Assembly (NCBI GenBank): GCA_021292165.1
Contig: CM037877.1
Location: forward strand, 308,764,834 to 308,828,833
Length of the DNA stretch: 64,000 nt
Source: Shinisaurus crocodilurus
Taxonomy: Eukaryota; Chordata; Lepidosauria; Squamata; Shinisauridae
Direction: 5' to 3'
The position numbers were made by a program, and so were the translations under genes. The notes under the pieces are model-generated. The model was not told the DNA's origin. It was given only the letters and a program-made list of their open reading frames with translations, and did not search any database. This document shows, one piece after another, positions 28,400 through 37,992 of the stretch. The first letter of the stretch is position 1; every line of letters starts with the position of its first letter.

Positions 28400-29640
28400 A
28401 TCTAATTATCTGTAGGAACAACCTTCTTGCATGCAGAAGCAGTATATTATTTTTGACAACGTTGCAACGCCCCGTGGCAAAACCATCCAGATACAATTCC
28501 AATAACAGGCGATTGTCATCTCAGTGGCAGTCAGCAAATTAATTACCATTTCCATATCAATTGCATCAACGACATATAGATAATTCAACAATACATTCAA
28601 CGGATCAGCAGGGTTAATTCAACAATACATTCAATGGATCCTGACATTTGTTCAGTGTTCAATAGAACCATTCTCCAAAATTTTCTGCACTTTTTGTAGT
28701 TCCAGAAGATGTGCAGATACTCCATCTCTGACTCCCCAAGCTCTTCGTTTGACCTTCACATCTCACTGGAAGGCATCTTCAGTTCCTCCATTCAGCTGTC
28801 AACCTGTTCAGTTATCCTGGGGTAACAATCCCTCAAGTACGGGCATTTCTGTGCCTGAGGTTTAGAGCAGATCTAGCTGCAATATACAATTTGCTTGTAC
28901 CTTGAATGTACAAAATACATCAGCCAGAATACTCATGTGCATTACTACAATTACAAATGTCCCTCTTCCAATTTAAATAATAGGCAAGAAGCTCACAGGG
29001 GGTTCTTTAAATGACACCCCAGAATAGCTTCCAGTGTTGCACTGGCTGTGTGTTCACACATCTTTCTAAAACAAACAAACACATCTTAGAAGAACAAACT
29101 AAGATTATCTAATAAAAGGGATCAAAGTGATATAATTTAAGTACAAATTCAATACTGAAGAGAATCCATTTTGAATAATCCTTACATATCCATTAATTTT
29201 TAACCTACAACAAAGCCAATAACAGTGTTCCAATATTGTCCTTCATAGAACTGTCATTCCAATAACTAACTGATAACTTACAATCATCCACAATTTTTTG
29301 TCTACCTACACAACTATGGGAAATTGTGGTTTTCTCATTCATTATCATTCCAGGTCTTCTGAAGCCACTCCATCTACAGGAGAGATTTTTGTTTTAAATT
29401 GCCGTTTTTCGCTATAACTACTCTTGCAGCTATTAACTTATTAATCACTAGGGTCCCTTTTATCTACTATGCAAGCTGCAATATCATTTGAAAAAGCAAG
29501 CTTAGATGTGGATGTTATTCTTTCCCCAACTGGCTCTTGAAACACTTTTGCTGCTGCTTTCCAAAAACACTTAATCCCGATCTTTTCATGCAGCAGTAAT
29601 TTGCTGCAATAACTTTTTAGCAGTCAAGTATTTCCCTGAC
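28400..29640 (-). mobile_element. Old L1 LINE fragment
   Basis: The minus strand gives VINLLTATEMTIACYWN (compare INLLTAARLMIARNWK in young copies) and, upstream, HIFWNYKKCRKFW matching YAHMWWSCKNVxxFW. Many stops are present. The 5' border is approximate. Confidence 0.55.
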
Positions 29641-29734
29641 ATGAAGCTACTGTTGCCGAAGTGCAAATCCCACAGTGGAAGGAGCATATCCAGAAGTCGT
29701 TTCAGCTAGTGATGGGTGAGCTATCCTAGCTGGC

Positions 29735-30241
29735 GTTGGGGGAAAATATTTATCCCCCCTCCATCCGCCCCCCCCCCAATCCCATTCCAAAGTTTGGGCC
29801 ATGTCACACTTCCAGTGAGGTCATCAAGAGTATGATGAATACCTGGAGGCACTCCAGATCCCAACCCTTACCTGTGAGCTCTCTACCACCTTCTTTCCTT
29901 TCCCCAAACTCACCTGGTGGCTGCAATGGGAAAGCCTGGCTGCAATGGGAAAGCCTAGTTGCAGTGGGGACCACGATACTAGCCTTTGCCACAGCAGCAT
30001 CCAGGGCATTAGGAACAGTGAGGAATGTCTTTTCAAGAGCCATGGGAAATATATTGTTCCCATGGCTTCCAATGCTATGGAAGAAACCAGAGTGACACTT
30101 TCCAACAGCTGCTGTTGCTGCTGCCAGGTAACTTTGGGTGCATCCTTGAGACTCACAGGGGAAATTGGCAGGAAGATCAAGGCAGGAAGGCAGACCAAAG
30201 CAAGAAGAATGTAGGACCTTGGATATCTCCAAGCAGGTCCT
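29735..30241. repeat. Unclassified repeat, partly shared with 47660-47757
   Basis: GAGACTCACAGGGGAAATTG, GGCAGGAAGATCAAGGCAGG and AAGAATGTAGGACCTTGG recur at 47.67-47.74 kb. A 20-bp unit GGCTGCAATGGGAAAGCC is tandemly duplicated near 29922-29965. Confidence 0.5.
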
Positions 30242-30797
30242 TGTCAGTGTACTGGAAGAAGCAAAGACTACTAGCATTGAAAAAATGATCCTTCAACGCC
30301 AACTTCAGTGGACCGGTCATGTTGTTCGAATGCCTGACTGCCGTCTCCCAAAGCAGTTACTTTACTCCCAACTCAAGGATGGAAAGCGGAATATCGGTGG
30401 TCAATATAAGAGGTTTAAAGATGTTCATAAGGCTAATCTAAAAAAATGCAATATAAACATCGAAAACTGGGAAGCTCTGGCCCATGAACGATCTAAATGG
30501 AGGTTGGCCTTTCACCAAGGTTCCATGGACTTTGAAGAAGCCCGAGTGCAAGGTGAAAGGGAGAAACGTGCTAAGCGGAAAGCACGTCAAATGAATCCTT
30601 TACAGGACCATCTTCCATCTGGTAACCTGTGTCCTCACTGTGGGAAGCTGTGTGGATCTAGAATTGGCCTCCACAGTCACTTACGGGCCCATCGCTAGAG
30701 TCTACACAATTTTTTAGAATTTCCTCCTTTTAAAATTTTCCTCTTGTAAATTTTTACCCTGGAAGACAATCTTACTCGGTCACGAGTGATCACCTAC
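30242..30797 (+). mobile_element. RTE-like LINE, 3' part (second young copy)
   Basis: It starts at TGTCAGTGTACTGGAAGAAG, matching 20543 onward, and ends after CTTACTCGGTCACGAGTGAT without the GAT microsatellite. Its 3' UTR retains a segment deleted in the 20-kb copy. Confidence 0.85.
30243..30698 (+). CDS. RTE-like LINE C-terminal fragment
   Basis: About 150 LINE codons are open to TAG, with the same LPKQLLYSQL, GGQYKRFKD and terminal CPHCGKLCGSRIGLHSHLRA finger as the 20-kb copy. The frame happens to stay open into upstream non-LINE sequence from 30165, which is a chance fusion. Non-functional because 5'-truncated. Confidence 0.75.
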   Translation, partial: VSVLEEAKTTSIEKMILQRQLQWTGHVVRMPDCRLPKQLLYSQLKDGKRNIGGQYKRFKDVHKANLKKCNINIENWEALAHERSKWRLAFHQGSMDFEEARVQGEREKRAKRKARQMNPLQDHLPSGNLCPHCGKLCGSRIGLHSHLRAHR

Positions 30798-30833
30798 TAG
30801 TACCACTGGCTGGAACTCTCTCCTACTAGGGCA

Positions 30834-31322
30834 CAGGGATGGGGACTCAGACTCGAGGACTCGACTCGTGAGTCGGACTGAGTCCCCCCTCTGACTCGAC
30901 TCAGACTCGAGTCCCAATATTTTTAATGGGACTCAAGACTCGACTCGGGACTCAAGACCAAGGACTCGTGTTCCAAAATCGTGTTCCTCAAACGCAACAT
31001 GGATAGGTTTTAGGAAGTACAGCAAGTTTATTTTTTAAAATCATTTCCCTAAAATGCAACCTTTCAGACATTTTGGGTTTGGCTGCCTCTGCCCAGGGAA
31101 GGGAACTCGGACTCGAGGCCTCGACTCGTGAGTCAGACTGAGTCCCCCCTCTGACTCGACTCGGACTCGAGTCCCAATATTTTTAATGGGACTCGAGACT
31201 CGACTCGGGACTCGAGACCAAGGACTCGTGTTCCAAAATCGTGTTCCTCAAATGCAACATGGATAGGTTTTAGGAAGTACAGCAAGTTTATTTTTTAAAA
31301 TCATTTCCCTAAAATGCAACCT
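30834..31322 (+). mobile_element. GAGTC-rich hAT (copy 3) with a duplicated arm
   Basis: It starts CAGGGATGGGGACTCAGACT. The arm plus the adjoining segment (AACGCAACATGGATAGGTTT ... TAAAATGCAACCT) is present twice, 30834-31095 and about 31096-31322. The second copy begins CAGGGAAGGGAACTCGG. The opposite arm is missing, so the element is truncated; no TSD was identified. Confidence 0.8.
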
Positions 31323-31471
31323 CCCTGAGTCCCAGAGTGCAATGTGTGAAGAGAGGACTCGTGTGCATGTGCCCACGGGGAGACATACAAGCTCTAGAGG
31401 CACATGGCGCTCTTTCATCTCCCCATGCAGGAGTCCATGTGCATCGTTGGCTAGAGCTTCAGTGGGGTGTC

Positions 31472-31690
31472 AGAACCAGCGTGGTGCAGTGGACTGAGTT
31501 GGAAGTGGACTGGGGAGATGTGGCTTCAAAGCCCTGGTCAGCTATGAAGCACATTGGGCCAGTCATTTTCTCCTGGCTTAATCTACCTCACGGGGCTGCT
31601 GTGAGGATGAAAACGGAATAATCCCCAAGCACACTACAACGAGCTCCTTGAGGGAATGGTAGAATACAAACAAATGTCACAGTAATAATA
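31472..31690 (+). mobile_element. Diverged MIR-type SINE
   Basis: GTGGTGCAGTGGACTGAGTT (A box), a degraded B box, GGGCCAGTCATTTTCTCC, CTACCTCACGGGGCTGCTGT, and a TAATAATAAA tail. Clearly older than the 9.5-kb copy. Confidence 0.65.
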
Positions 31691-32111
31691 AAATTCAAAG
31701 TGGCCCTTATGTCCATGTTAGATTGGTTTACAGATTCAGGAGTTTAACAGAGTGGATTGAAAGAGGTTTTTTATTCAGTTATCTTTCACCTTGCAATAAG
31801 TAATCATGTCTGTGTCATGTCAAAGGCGTATCCAAGATGTGGGAGAGGGTGGCACTCCTTGACTTGGCTGCTGTTAGATAACAGATAACAGACACAGTCT
31901 GGTTTAACAGCCACTCCTGCTCCACAGGGAGTCACATGAACTGACTATAGTTCTATTTGGGGCAGGGGGCAGGGATATCTACACCCTATTCTCAAGACCC
32001 TCACCAAACTACAATTCCAGGACTTTTTTCCTAGGCAGGAAGAAAATGCATGACAGACAGACAGACAGATAGACACACACACACACACAGGGTGTGGGGA
32101 TGGCTTGTAGA
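31691..32111. other. No gene; short CA microsatellite at 32072-32089
   Basis: Also GACAGACAGACAGAT just before the CA run. Nothing else recognised. Confidence 0.4.
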
Positions 32112-32113
32112 TA

Positions 32114-32371
32114 CAGTAATACCTTGGATTGCAAGTAACTTGGTTTGAGAGCGTTTTGCAAGACAAGCAAATTTTTAAATATTTATTATTATTATTATTA
32201 TTTTTACTTGATATACAAGCGGCGTCTTGCAATACAAGTACTGTAGTACGGCTTAAATTAAAAATCTCTGTACAATTTTTTTGGGGGGGGAATTTCGTTT
32301 TGATATAAGAGTGTTTTGGATTACAAGCACGTTTCCGGAACGAATTATGCTCTCAATCCAAGGCATGACTG
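32114..32371. mobile_element. Tigger/pogo-like (Tc1-mariner) MITE
   Basis: It is flanked by TA dinucleotides. The termini CAGTAATACCTTGGATTGCA and AATCCAAGGCATGACTG are inverted. The internal TTTCCGGAACGAATTATGC phrase is characteristic of Tigger-derived MITEs. 258 bp, no coding. Confidence 0.8.
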
Positions 32372-32373
32372 TA

Positions 32374-32950
32374 TACTGCTTTCTGTTTTGGGGCACCACA
32401 ATTCAAGAAAAACAAGACAGGATTCTGAGGAGGACTACAGTAAAAGTACTTGACAGCAAGCCAAACAAGGAAAATCTGAGGGAACTGGGAGTGTTTAGCC
32501 AAGAAAGAAAGAAAGAAAAGATTAAGAGGGAACTTGACAAGCCACTATAAATATATGAAAGGATGCCAGAAGGAGGAAGGAAAACATTTACTCATCATTA
32601 TCCTCTGAGCATCATCGGACAGGGAGCAACAACGGGCTTAAATTACAGGGATGCAGATTTGAGTCAGACTTTAGATCAGGTCAGGACAGCAAAGGAACTG
32701 GCTGCTGAGGCAGGTGGTTGAATATCCCCTCCTTGGAGGCCTTCAAGGTGATATTGGGCAGGCACCAATCTTTGCACCAGGGGGCGGCTGATTCCAGTCC
32801 TCTTGTGCGGCCTAGTCTCTGCTTCTACCCTGTGGTAGAACTTCACAAAGCAAGAACACATGTTCAGGCCCCCTCAATAGTTAAGGCACAACTAATCTGT
32901 ATTAAGCGAGAAGAAACCCTTGCTTAAGAACAACAGAAGGGCCTTGCCTC
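32374..32950 (+). mobile_element. Old CR1 LINE fragment
   Basis: Conceptual frames give FWGTTIQEKQDRILR, LRELGVFSQERKKEKIKREL and IPSLEAFKVILGRH, matching CR1 blocks FWAPHFKKDIDKL, LGMFSLQKRRLRGDM and SPNLEAFKVQLDRH with much decay. Confidence 0.65.
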
Positions 32951-32959
32951 GGCTCCACC

Positions 32960-33124
32960 CAGGGTCGGTGCAAGGCAGTTTGGTGCCCTAGGCAAGATCA
33001 GATATTTAGCGCCCCCCTCTTTCCACTTGAGCCCTCCCTCCCTCCAGCCCTATGCTCCTGGCGCCCCCTTTAGCCTGGCGCCCTAGGCAGCCGCCTAGTT
33101 GGCCTAATGGTAGCACCGGCCCTG
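32960..33124. mobile_element. 165-bp hAT MITE (CAGGGCCGGTGC family)
   Basis: CAGGGTCGGTGCAAGGCAGT ... GTAGCACCGGCCCTG with perfect TSD GCTCCACC (32952-32959 and 33125-33132). It has the same length as the copy at 50916. Confidence 0.92.
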
Positions 33125-33132
33125 GCTCCACC

Positions 33133-34023
33133 ACACCAAGTATGCGCAGGATTGCACTGCACAGGTCAGAATCCACAGTGCCGTTTGTCTCTGGAAGATG
33201 CGAGAGAGCTGGTGCAGAGACTAGCAGAATATGTTTTCAGAAATCTTGCCTCTGTCTGGAAATGTGCAAATTTCAGGGTGAACTAAGCAGATCCCCGATC
33301 TTGTCTGAAGGAATTTAAAAATTCTTTACATTTCCAGTGTGAGGAAAGAGGGCAGGAGAGAAAAAGAGAGGAAAGAAAGCTTGAGCCAAGATTGATTCTT
33401 ACCTCAATATCATTAAAAAATAAATTGCAGGAGCGCTATAACATAAAGTACAAATCAATCATATTTTTAACACCAGAAATAACCTAATGAAATACAAGAT
33501 TGATTCTGAATACGGGTTTCTTGGTGAGGACCCAGCAGGAATTGATTACGGAATTGAATGTCTGCTAGCCGATAAGATGAATTTGGAATAAATCTTACTT
33601 TTAACTACTCCCTTTTTATACTCATAAAATATAAGATTGATTCCAATCAAAACTTCTACTCCAAAAGGAGAAGAAGAGGGAAAAGAAGGGGGGGCGGGAG
33701 AAAGGAAGAAGGAAATGCCAACAGTTCTGATTTGTCAAACCCATTTTCCCGGGGAACAGCGTTGAACTTCTCTGAGTCTGTTTCAGCATCAGCCTCGCAA
33801 TCCCCAAAGCGGAAAAATACAAGACACAATATTTCTGATTTACAGCTTTGAATGAGGCAGTAATGATCATAACGTCATCAGGATGAGAAGAGGGAGTGAA
33901 CCACGAGTGGATGGTCTCTCTCTCTCTCCCTCCCTGGACTGATTATGCTGCAGGAATGGCTACAAGCAGGAGTTGTGCTCTACCTTTCTTTCCCGCGTGC
34001 TTCCCACCCAAACTCCAGATTCC
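33133..34023. other. No gene or recognisable repeat seen
   Basis: AT-rich. The phrase AAGATTGATTC(T/C) recurs at 33391, 33499 and 33632, hinting at a very degenerate tandem structure. Confidence 0.35.
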
Positions 34024-34106
34024 CAGTGTTCTCCAACCTTGGGTCCCCAGGTGTTTTTGACCTACAACTCCCAGCATGCCCCAGCCATCGTAGCCATCGA
34101 ACACTG
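34024..34106. mobile_element. Palindromic hAT MITE with deleted right arm
   Basis: The left arm CAGTGTTCTCCAACCTTGGG is intact. After CCCAGCCATCGTAG it jumps to the terminal GAACACTG. Confidence 0.75.
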
Positions 34107-34109
34107 CTC

Positions 34110-34250
34110 TAGCCCAACCTTCTGCAACCTGGTGCCCTCCAGATGTTTTGGACTACAACTCCCAAGATTCCAAACCATTGGCCATGCTTACTTGGGCTGA
34201 TGGGAGCTGAAGTCCAAAACATCCAGAAGGCATCAAGTCAGGGAAGGGTG
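34110..34250. mobile_element. Related palindromic hAT MITE (CCAGATGTTTTGGACTACAAC subfamily)
   Basis: CCTCCAGATGTTTTGGACTA pairs with TGAAGTCCAAAACATCCAGA. Decayed ends AGCCCAACCTTCTGCAACC and CAGGGAAGGGTGCT. Confidence 0.7.
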
Positions 34251-34301
34251 CTGTAGCCCCCTGCATACATTCTATGTGTATAGAATGAATTCATACAGGC
34301 T

Positions 34302-34304
<3 letters not shown>

Positions 34305-34333
<29 letters not shown>
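34305..34333. repeat. (TC)n microsatellite
   Basis: About 14 TC dinucleotides. Confidence 0.95.
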
Positions 34334-34335
<2 letters not shown>

Positions 34336-34534
34336 ATATTGCTGTGGCAGGTTCTGCACTTTTCTTCAACATCTGAAGTGGCCCCAAAGGCATAGAACTG
34401 AAGGGCTAACCACAGGCAGAGCAAGGAGCGGTTGGTGGTGAGCTGCGCTAAGGATTATGTGTTCGGATGGAAGCAAAGATAGAAAGAAAGACGATTGGTG
34501 TGGTAGAAGTGTAATATTAAAAAAAAAAAAGGAA

Positions 34535-35134
34535 TTATGATTTAAGTTTTATTTGTTAATATTAATATTTTTGGTATTAATAATTACAAATTTTTCTCAA
34601 CTCTATTTTTCTCTCTTTCCTTATTGGGATATAATATTAATATTTTTGATATTAATACTTATAAAATTTTCTCAACTCTATTTTTCTCTCTTTCCTTATT
34701 GGGATATAATATTAGGTAACCAGGATATAATAGGTGCAGGATTAATAGGTTTAATAATATGATCAATGTTTAATCGGGAGGAGAAGAACAGCTGCTGCCA
34801 TGAGCAGGTGGTGGATCCTTTCACACACACACCCCTTGACGGTGTGGCAGGCCATGAGCGGGATAAATGGGTCCCGGCTATAGGGGGGGGAACATTATAT
34901 GTGTGGGTGGGGGTTTAGTATATGTGTTTTTTCTTTTTTTTGTATTTGTATAGGTAGTTGTTTGTTTAAGTTTTTGGTTATTTGTAGTATAATTTGGATG
35001 TTTATGTATTTTGTAGTTTATATGTTATTAATTATTATTTTTCCTTTTCTTTTTATGTATGTTATGTATTTGTATTTTATATATTGTTCGGAAAAAATTT
35101 AAATAAAAAATATATTTATAAAAAAAAAAAAAAG
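34535..35134 (+). mobile_element. AT-rich LINE 3' UTR, probably L1, with poly(A)
   Basis: Ends AATAAAAAATATATTTATAA followed by an A tract. An 80-bp segment (TATTTTTGGTATTAATAATT ... CCTTATTGGGATATAATATT) is tandemly duplicated at 34559-34705. No coding is left, so the assignment rests on composition and tail. Confidence 0.5.
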
Positions 35135-35536
35135 GACTGAAGGGCTAGATGAATCTGTGCATCAGATTCAGATGAAGCCTGACGCCCGAGCAGAACTGGG
35201 CCCCTTCAGACCATTTCTGGTGCTTCTTGAGGTGAAGTGAAGCAGGCTTCCCTCTGAAGTTGGCAGAACTGAAGCGAGGCCAGAATGAGGCTTCGTTACT
35301 ATTTCGTACATCAGGGATGCCAGCATTCTGTCTCTTGTCCAAAATAGTGTCTTTTGATTTCCTTTCTCTAAAATGTTAAGGGCGGGGGAAGCATGGCTCA
35401 GTGACTGAAAGGCCCGCCATCTGATCTTATGGCATGTTTTACCTTCAGCTCCAATCACCGTTTTGGGGAAGGGCAAGGATGGGACCACGAGGTGGCCATT
35501 CTTCCAACGCTACCAGGTTTCACTATGAAAAGAGAC

Positions 35537-35650
35537 TTAAGGGTCCAATTCTATGCATGTTTAGACAGGGAAAAGTCCTACAACTCCCAGAATGCTGGGA
35601 GACGTGTAGGACTTTTTTCTGTCTAAACACGCATAGCATTGCACCCTTAA
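35537..35650. mobile_element. Palindromic element with TTAA ends (piggyBac-like MITE?)
   Basis: TTAA at 35537-35540 and 35647-35650 flank a 106-bp near-palindrome. Its arms GGGTCCAATTCTATGCATGT and ACACGCATAGCATTGCACCC pair, with GTCCTAC / GTAGGAC inside. A TTAA target duplication is the piggyBac hallmark. Confidence 0.65.
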
Positions 35651-36030
35651 ACTGGTTTTCCGTCACCATAACTGCCTAGCCCCTGCACCTTTGTAGGTCT
35701 CTTGCCTGGGGTCACCTGTAAGATGTGTGCCATTTTGATGCAAATTGTCCCAAAAAACAGGGGGGGGAGAGAGAAAATCACTACTCCTCCCTCCAAAATG
35801 TTCTGGGCTCCAGTTCCACATGAACTGATGCACCTCTCCTTCTAAATCTTTGCAGATCTCTAACTTGGGGACCCCTCTAGGCTCAATGTCATTTTCAGAA
35901 TAATGGCCCACAAGAAGCATAGGGGGATATGTGTTCTTGCATGAACCCCTCCTCCATGCCTATTCATCTGAAACTTGGCAAGCTCAATCCCCTTAGAAGG
36001 GGCAACTATCCTTGCAAATTTCATCCAGTC

Positions 36031-36064
<34 letters not shown>

Positions 36065-36655
36065 GTATATATACAAAGATGTATAGCACAAAACCCCCTG
36101 AACCTATTTTTCTGACATTGGACAAGCATAATCCCCCCTAAGGAGCTACTCTACTTGTGGCAAATATAGTTAATTCTGACCAAGATAAAAAAAAGTTATC
36201 GCCATTCTTCGATTTCGCACGATAGTCAATGGGAGGCACGAAGCCTCAGATTTCTGAACTCCGATGCAGGTTTGCACAGCCTCCAAACCAGTCAAGACAG
36301 ACTTGGGCCATTTTCCAAAGTGTCAAATTGGGGCCTGAGCTGAATCTGTCAGTCAGCACACATGGCTATTTTTTTTACCCATAACAATCCCATTCCAGCA
36401 CCCACATTAGAAAGGCGTTTGCCTTCTTGCAGCTGGCATGGGCTCCGTGCAGCCTTTGAGAAGGGGGGAGTGCAGCGCACATGGGTCCAGATTGCTCAGA
36501 GTCCACCCCGGGGACTCCACAGCGGACCGGCTTTCCCAAGTTGTGATGCTTGCAGACCATTTTTTTTTTTGGTTGCACAAATTTAGCCGCTGAAAAATAA
36601 GGAAAATAAAAAACACTGATCAAAAACGTGCAAATCTCGCCATAGAGTAAAGCAT
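35651..36655. other. No gene; CT and CA microsatellites near 36030-36062
   Basis: Short phrases recur loosely (GGCAAGCTCAATCCCCTTAG and GGACAAGCATAATCCCCCCT), possibly an unclassified degenerate repeat. Confidence 0.35.
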
Positions 36656-36659
36656 GAAA

Positions 36660-36779
36660 ATACTTCCCAGTTGTGGCACCCCACCAGCTCCCCAAAGAGG
36701 TGCGCCTGGCACCCAGTCTTTATTCTTTCAGGCGCCAGGTAAAACCCTTTTTATTTTCCCAATATTTATTTTCCCTGGT
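36660..36779 (+). mobile_element. L2 LINE C-terminal fragment
   Basis: Encodes VAPHQLPKEVRLAPSLYSFR then RQVKPF, the L2 ORF2 C-terminus of a different copy from the one that follows. Confidence 0.65.
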
Positions 36780-37434
36780 GTACCCCTGAAGGACCAGGTC
36801 TGCAGCTTGGGGGTCATTCTAGACTCCCAGCTGTCCATGGAGGCTCAGGTGGCAGCTGTGAGCCGGGCAGCGCTGTATCAACTCCATCTGATACGGCAGC
36901 TGCGCCCCTACCTTCCTAATCACCTGCTCCCATTGGTGGTTCATGCCTTGGTCTCCTCTCACCTAGACTACTGTAATGCGCTCTATGTGGGGTTACCCTT
37001 GAAAACGGTTCAGAAGCTACAGCTGGTACAGAACGCGGCGGCTCACCTGGTTAAAGGCAGCCGCCAGCGGGATCACATCACGCCAGTGCTCAAGGAGCTG
37101 CACTGGCTACCAGTTGCTTGCCGACTGCCGAGCCGAATTCAAGGTGTTGGTTTTGACCTTTAAAACCCTATACGGCTCTGGTCCAGTCTATCTCAGGGAG
37201 CGTCTCCAGCAACACCAAGTAGGCTGCTCAACAAGATCTGCCACAGATGGCCTTCTCCTTGTCCCTTCAGCCAGGGCAGCTAGACTGGTGGGGACGAGGA
37301 AAAGGGCCTTCTCTGTGGCGGCCCCCGTACTGTGGAACTCTCTCCCGAGTGATCTTCGCCATGCCCCCTCTCTGCTGAGCTTCCGCTGCTCACTAAAAAC
37401 TTGGCTGTTCAGGCGGGAATATGGGGTGGGCTAA
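36780..37434 (+). pseudogene. L2 ORF2 C-terminal region with one frameshift
   Basis: Blocks in order: LGVILDSQLSMEAQ, HALVSSHLDYCNALYVGLPL, LQLVQNAAAHLVKG, DHITPVLKELHWLPV, then in a second frame FKVLVLTFKTLYGSGPVYL, RAFSVAAPVLWNSLPSDLR and SLKTWLFR. The frame changes at 37119-37132 because a 7-bp unit (TGCCGAC-like) is tandemly duplicated. Otherwise open. This is the region C-terminal to the L2 reverse-transcriptase palm. Confidence 0.88.
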
Positions 37435-37533
37435 GATTTTAAAATTTTATACTGTTTTAAATGTATTTTATCCTGTTTTTATCTAATGTACACATTGCCC
37501 AGGGTGGCCGGTTTGCTGGCCAGATGGGCGATA
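36780..37533 (+). mobile_element. L2 LINE 3' part
   Basis: ORF2 C-terminal coding, then a short 3' UTR (CCAGGGTGGCCGGTTTGCTG, GATGGGCGATAAATAGATG) and a (GAT)n tail at 37534-37580. Low decay. Confidence 0.9.
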
Positions 37534-37537
37534 AATA

Positions 37538-37580
<43 letters not shown>
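37534..37580. repeat. (GAT)n microsatellite at L2 3' end
   Basis: About 15 GAT/ATG triplets joining the plus L2 to a minus L2 3' end. Confidence 0.92.
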
Positions 37581-37582
<2 letters not shown>

Positions 37583-37745
37583 ATTTATTTATTTATTTAT
37601 TTCTTATATTTATTAATCGCCCATCTGGCCGGTCACCCGGCCACCCTGGGCGATGTACAATCAAAATACAATAAAACAATACAATAAAATATAATAATAA
37701 TTAAAACAATATAAAAAGTTCTTTTAAAAACCTAACCCACCCCAT
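37581..37745 (-). mobile_element. L2 LINE 3' end, reverse orientation
   Basis: The reverse complement of the L2 3' UTR (AATCGCCCATCTGGCCGGTC, CACCCTGGGCGATGTAC) with an AATA-type tail at its left. Confidence 0.8.
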
Positions 37746-37749
37746 ATTG

Positions 37750-37992
37750 ATAATAATAATATTTTAATAGTTAGATTTTTACTTCCATTTTTTAAACTGT
37801 ATTTTACTACTGTACCTCCGGATTGATTGATTTAGCTGTTCTATTGTACCGGTGTATTTTATATTAATGGTATTATTGTGATTTTATGATGATTGTTTAT
37901 ATTGATTGTGAACTGCCCAGGGAGCCTTCTAGCTGATGGGCGGTGTAGAAATATAATAAATACATAATAAATAAATACATACATAAATACAC
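37750..37992 (+). mobile_element. L2-like LINE 3' UTR
   Basis: GTGAACTGCCCAGGGAGCCT, TGATGGGCGGTGTAGAAATA and an (AATAAATAC) tail. A third L2-type 3' end in the pile-up. Confidence 0.65.

Noticed and set aside
20165..30698. Zinc-finger host gene suggested by the CPHCGKLCGSRIGLHSHL finger
   Set aside because: The finger is the C-terminus of a LINE protein present in two near-identical truncated copies; the upstream blocks are LINE-specific.
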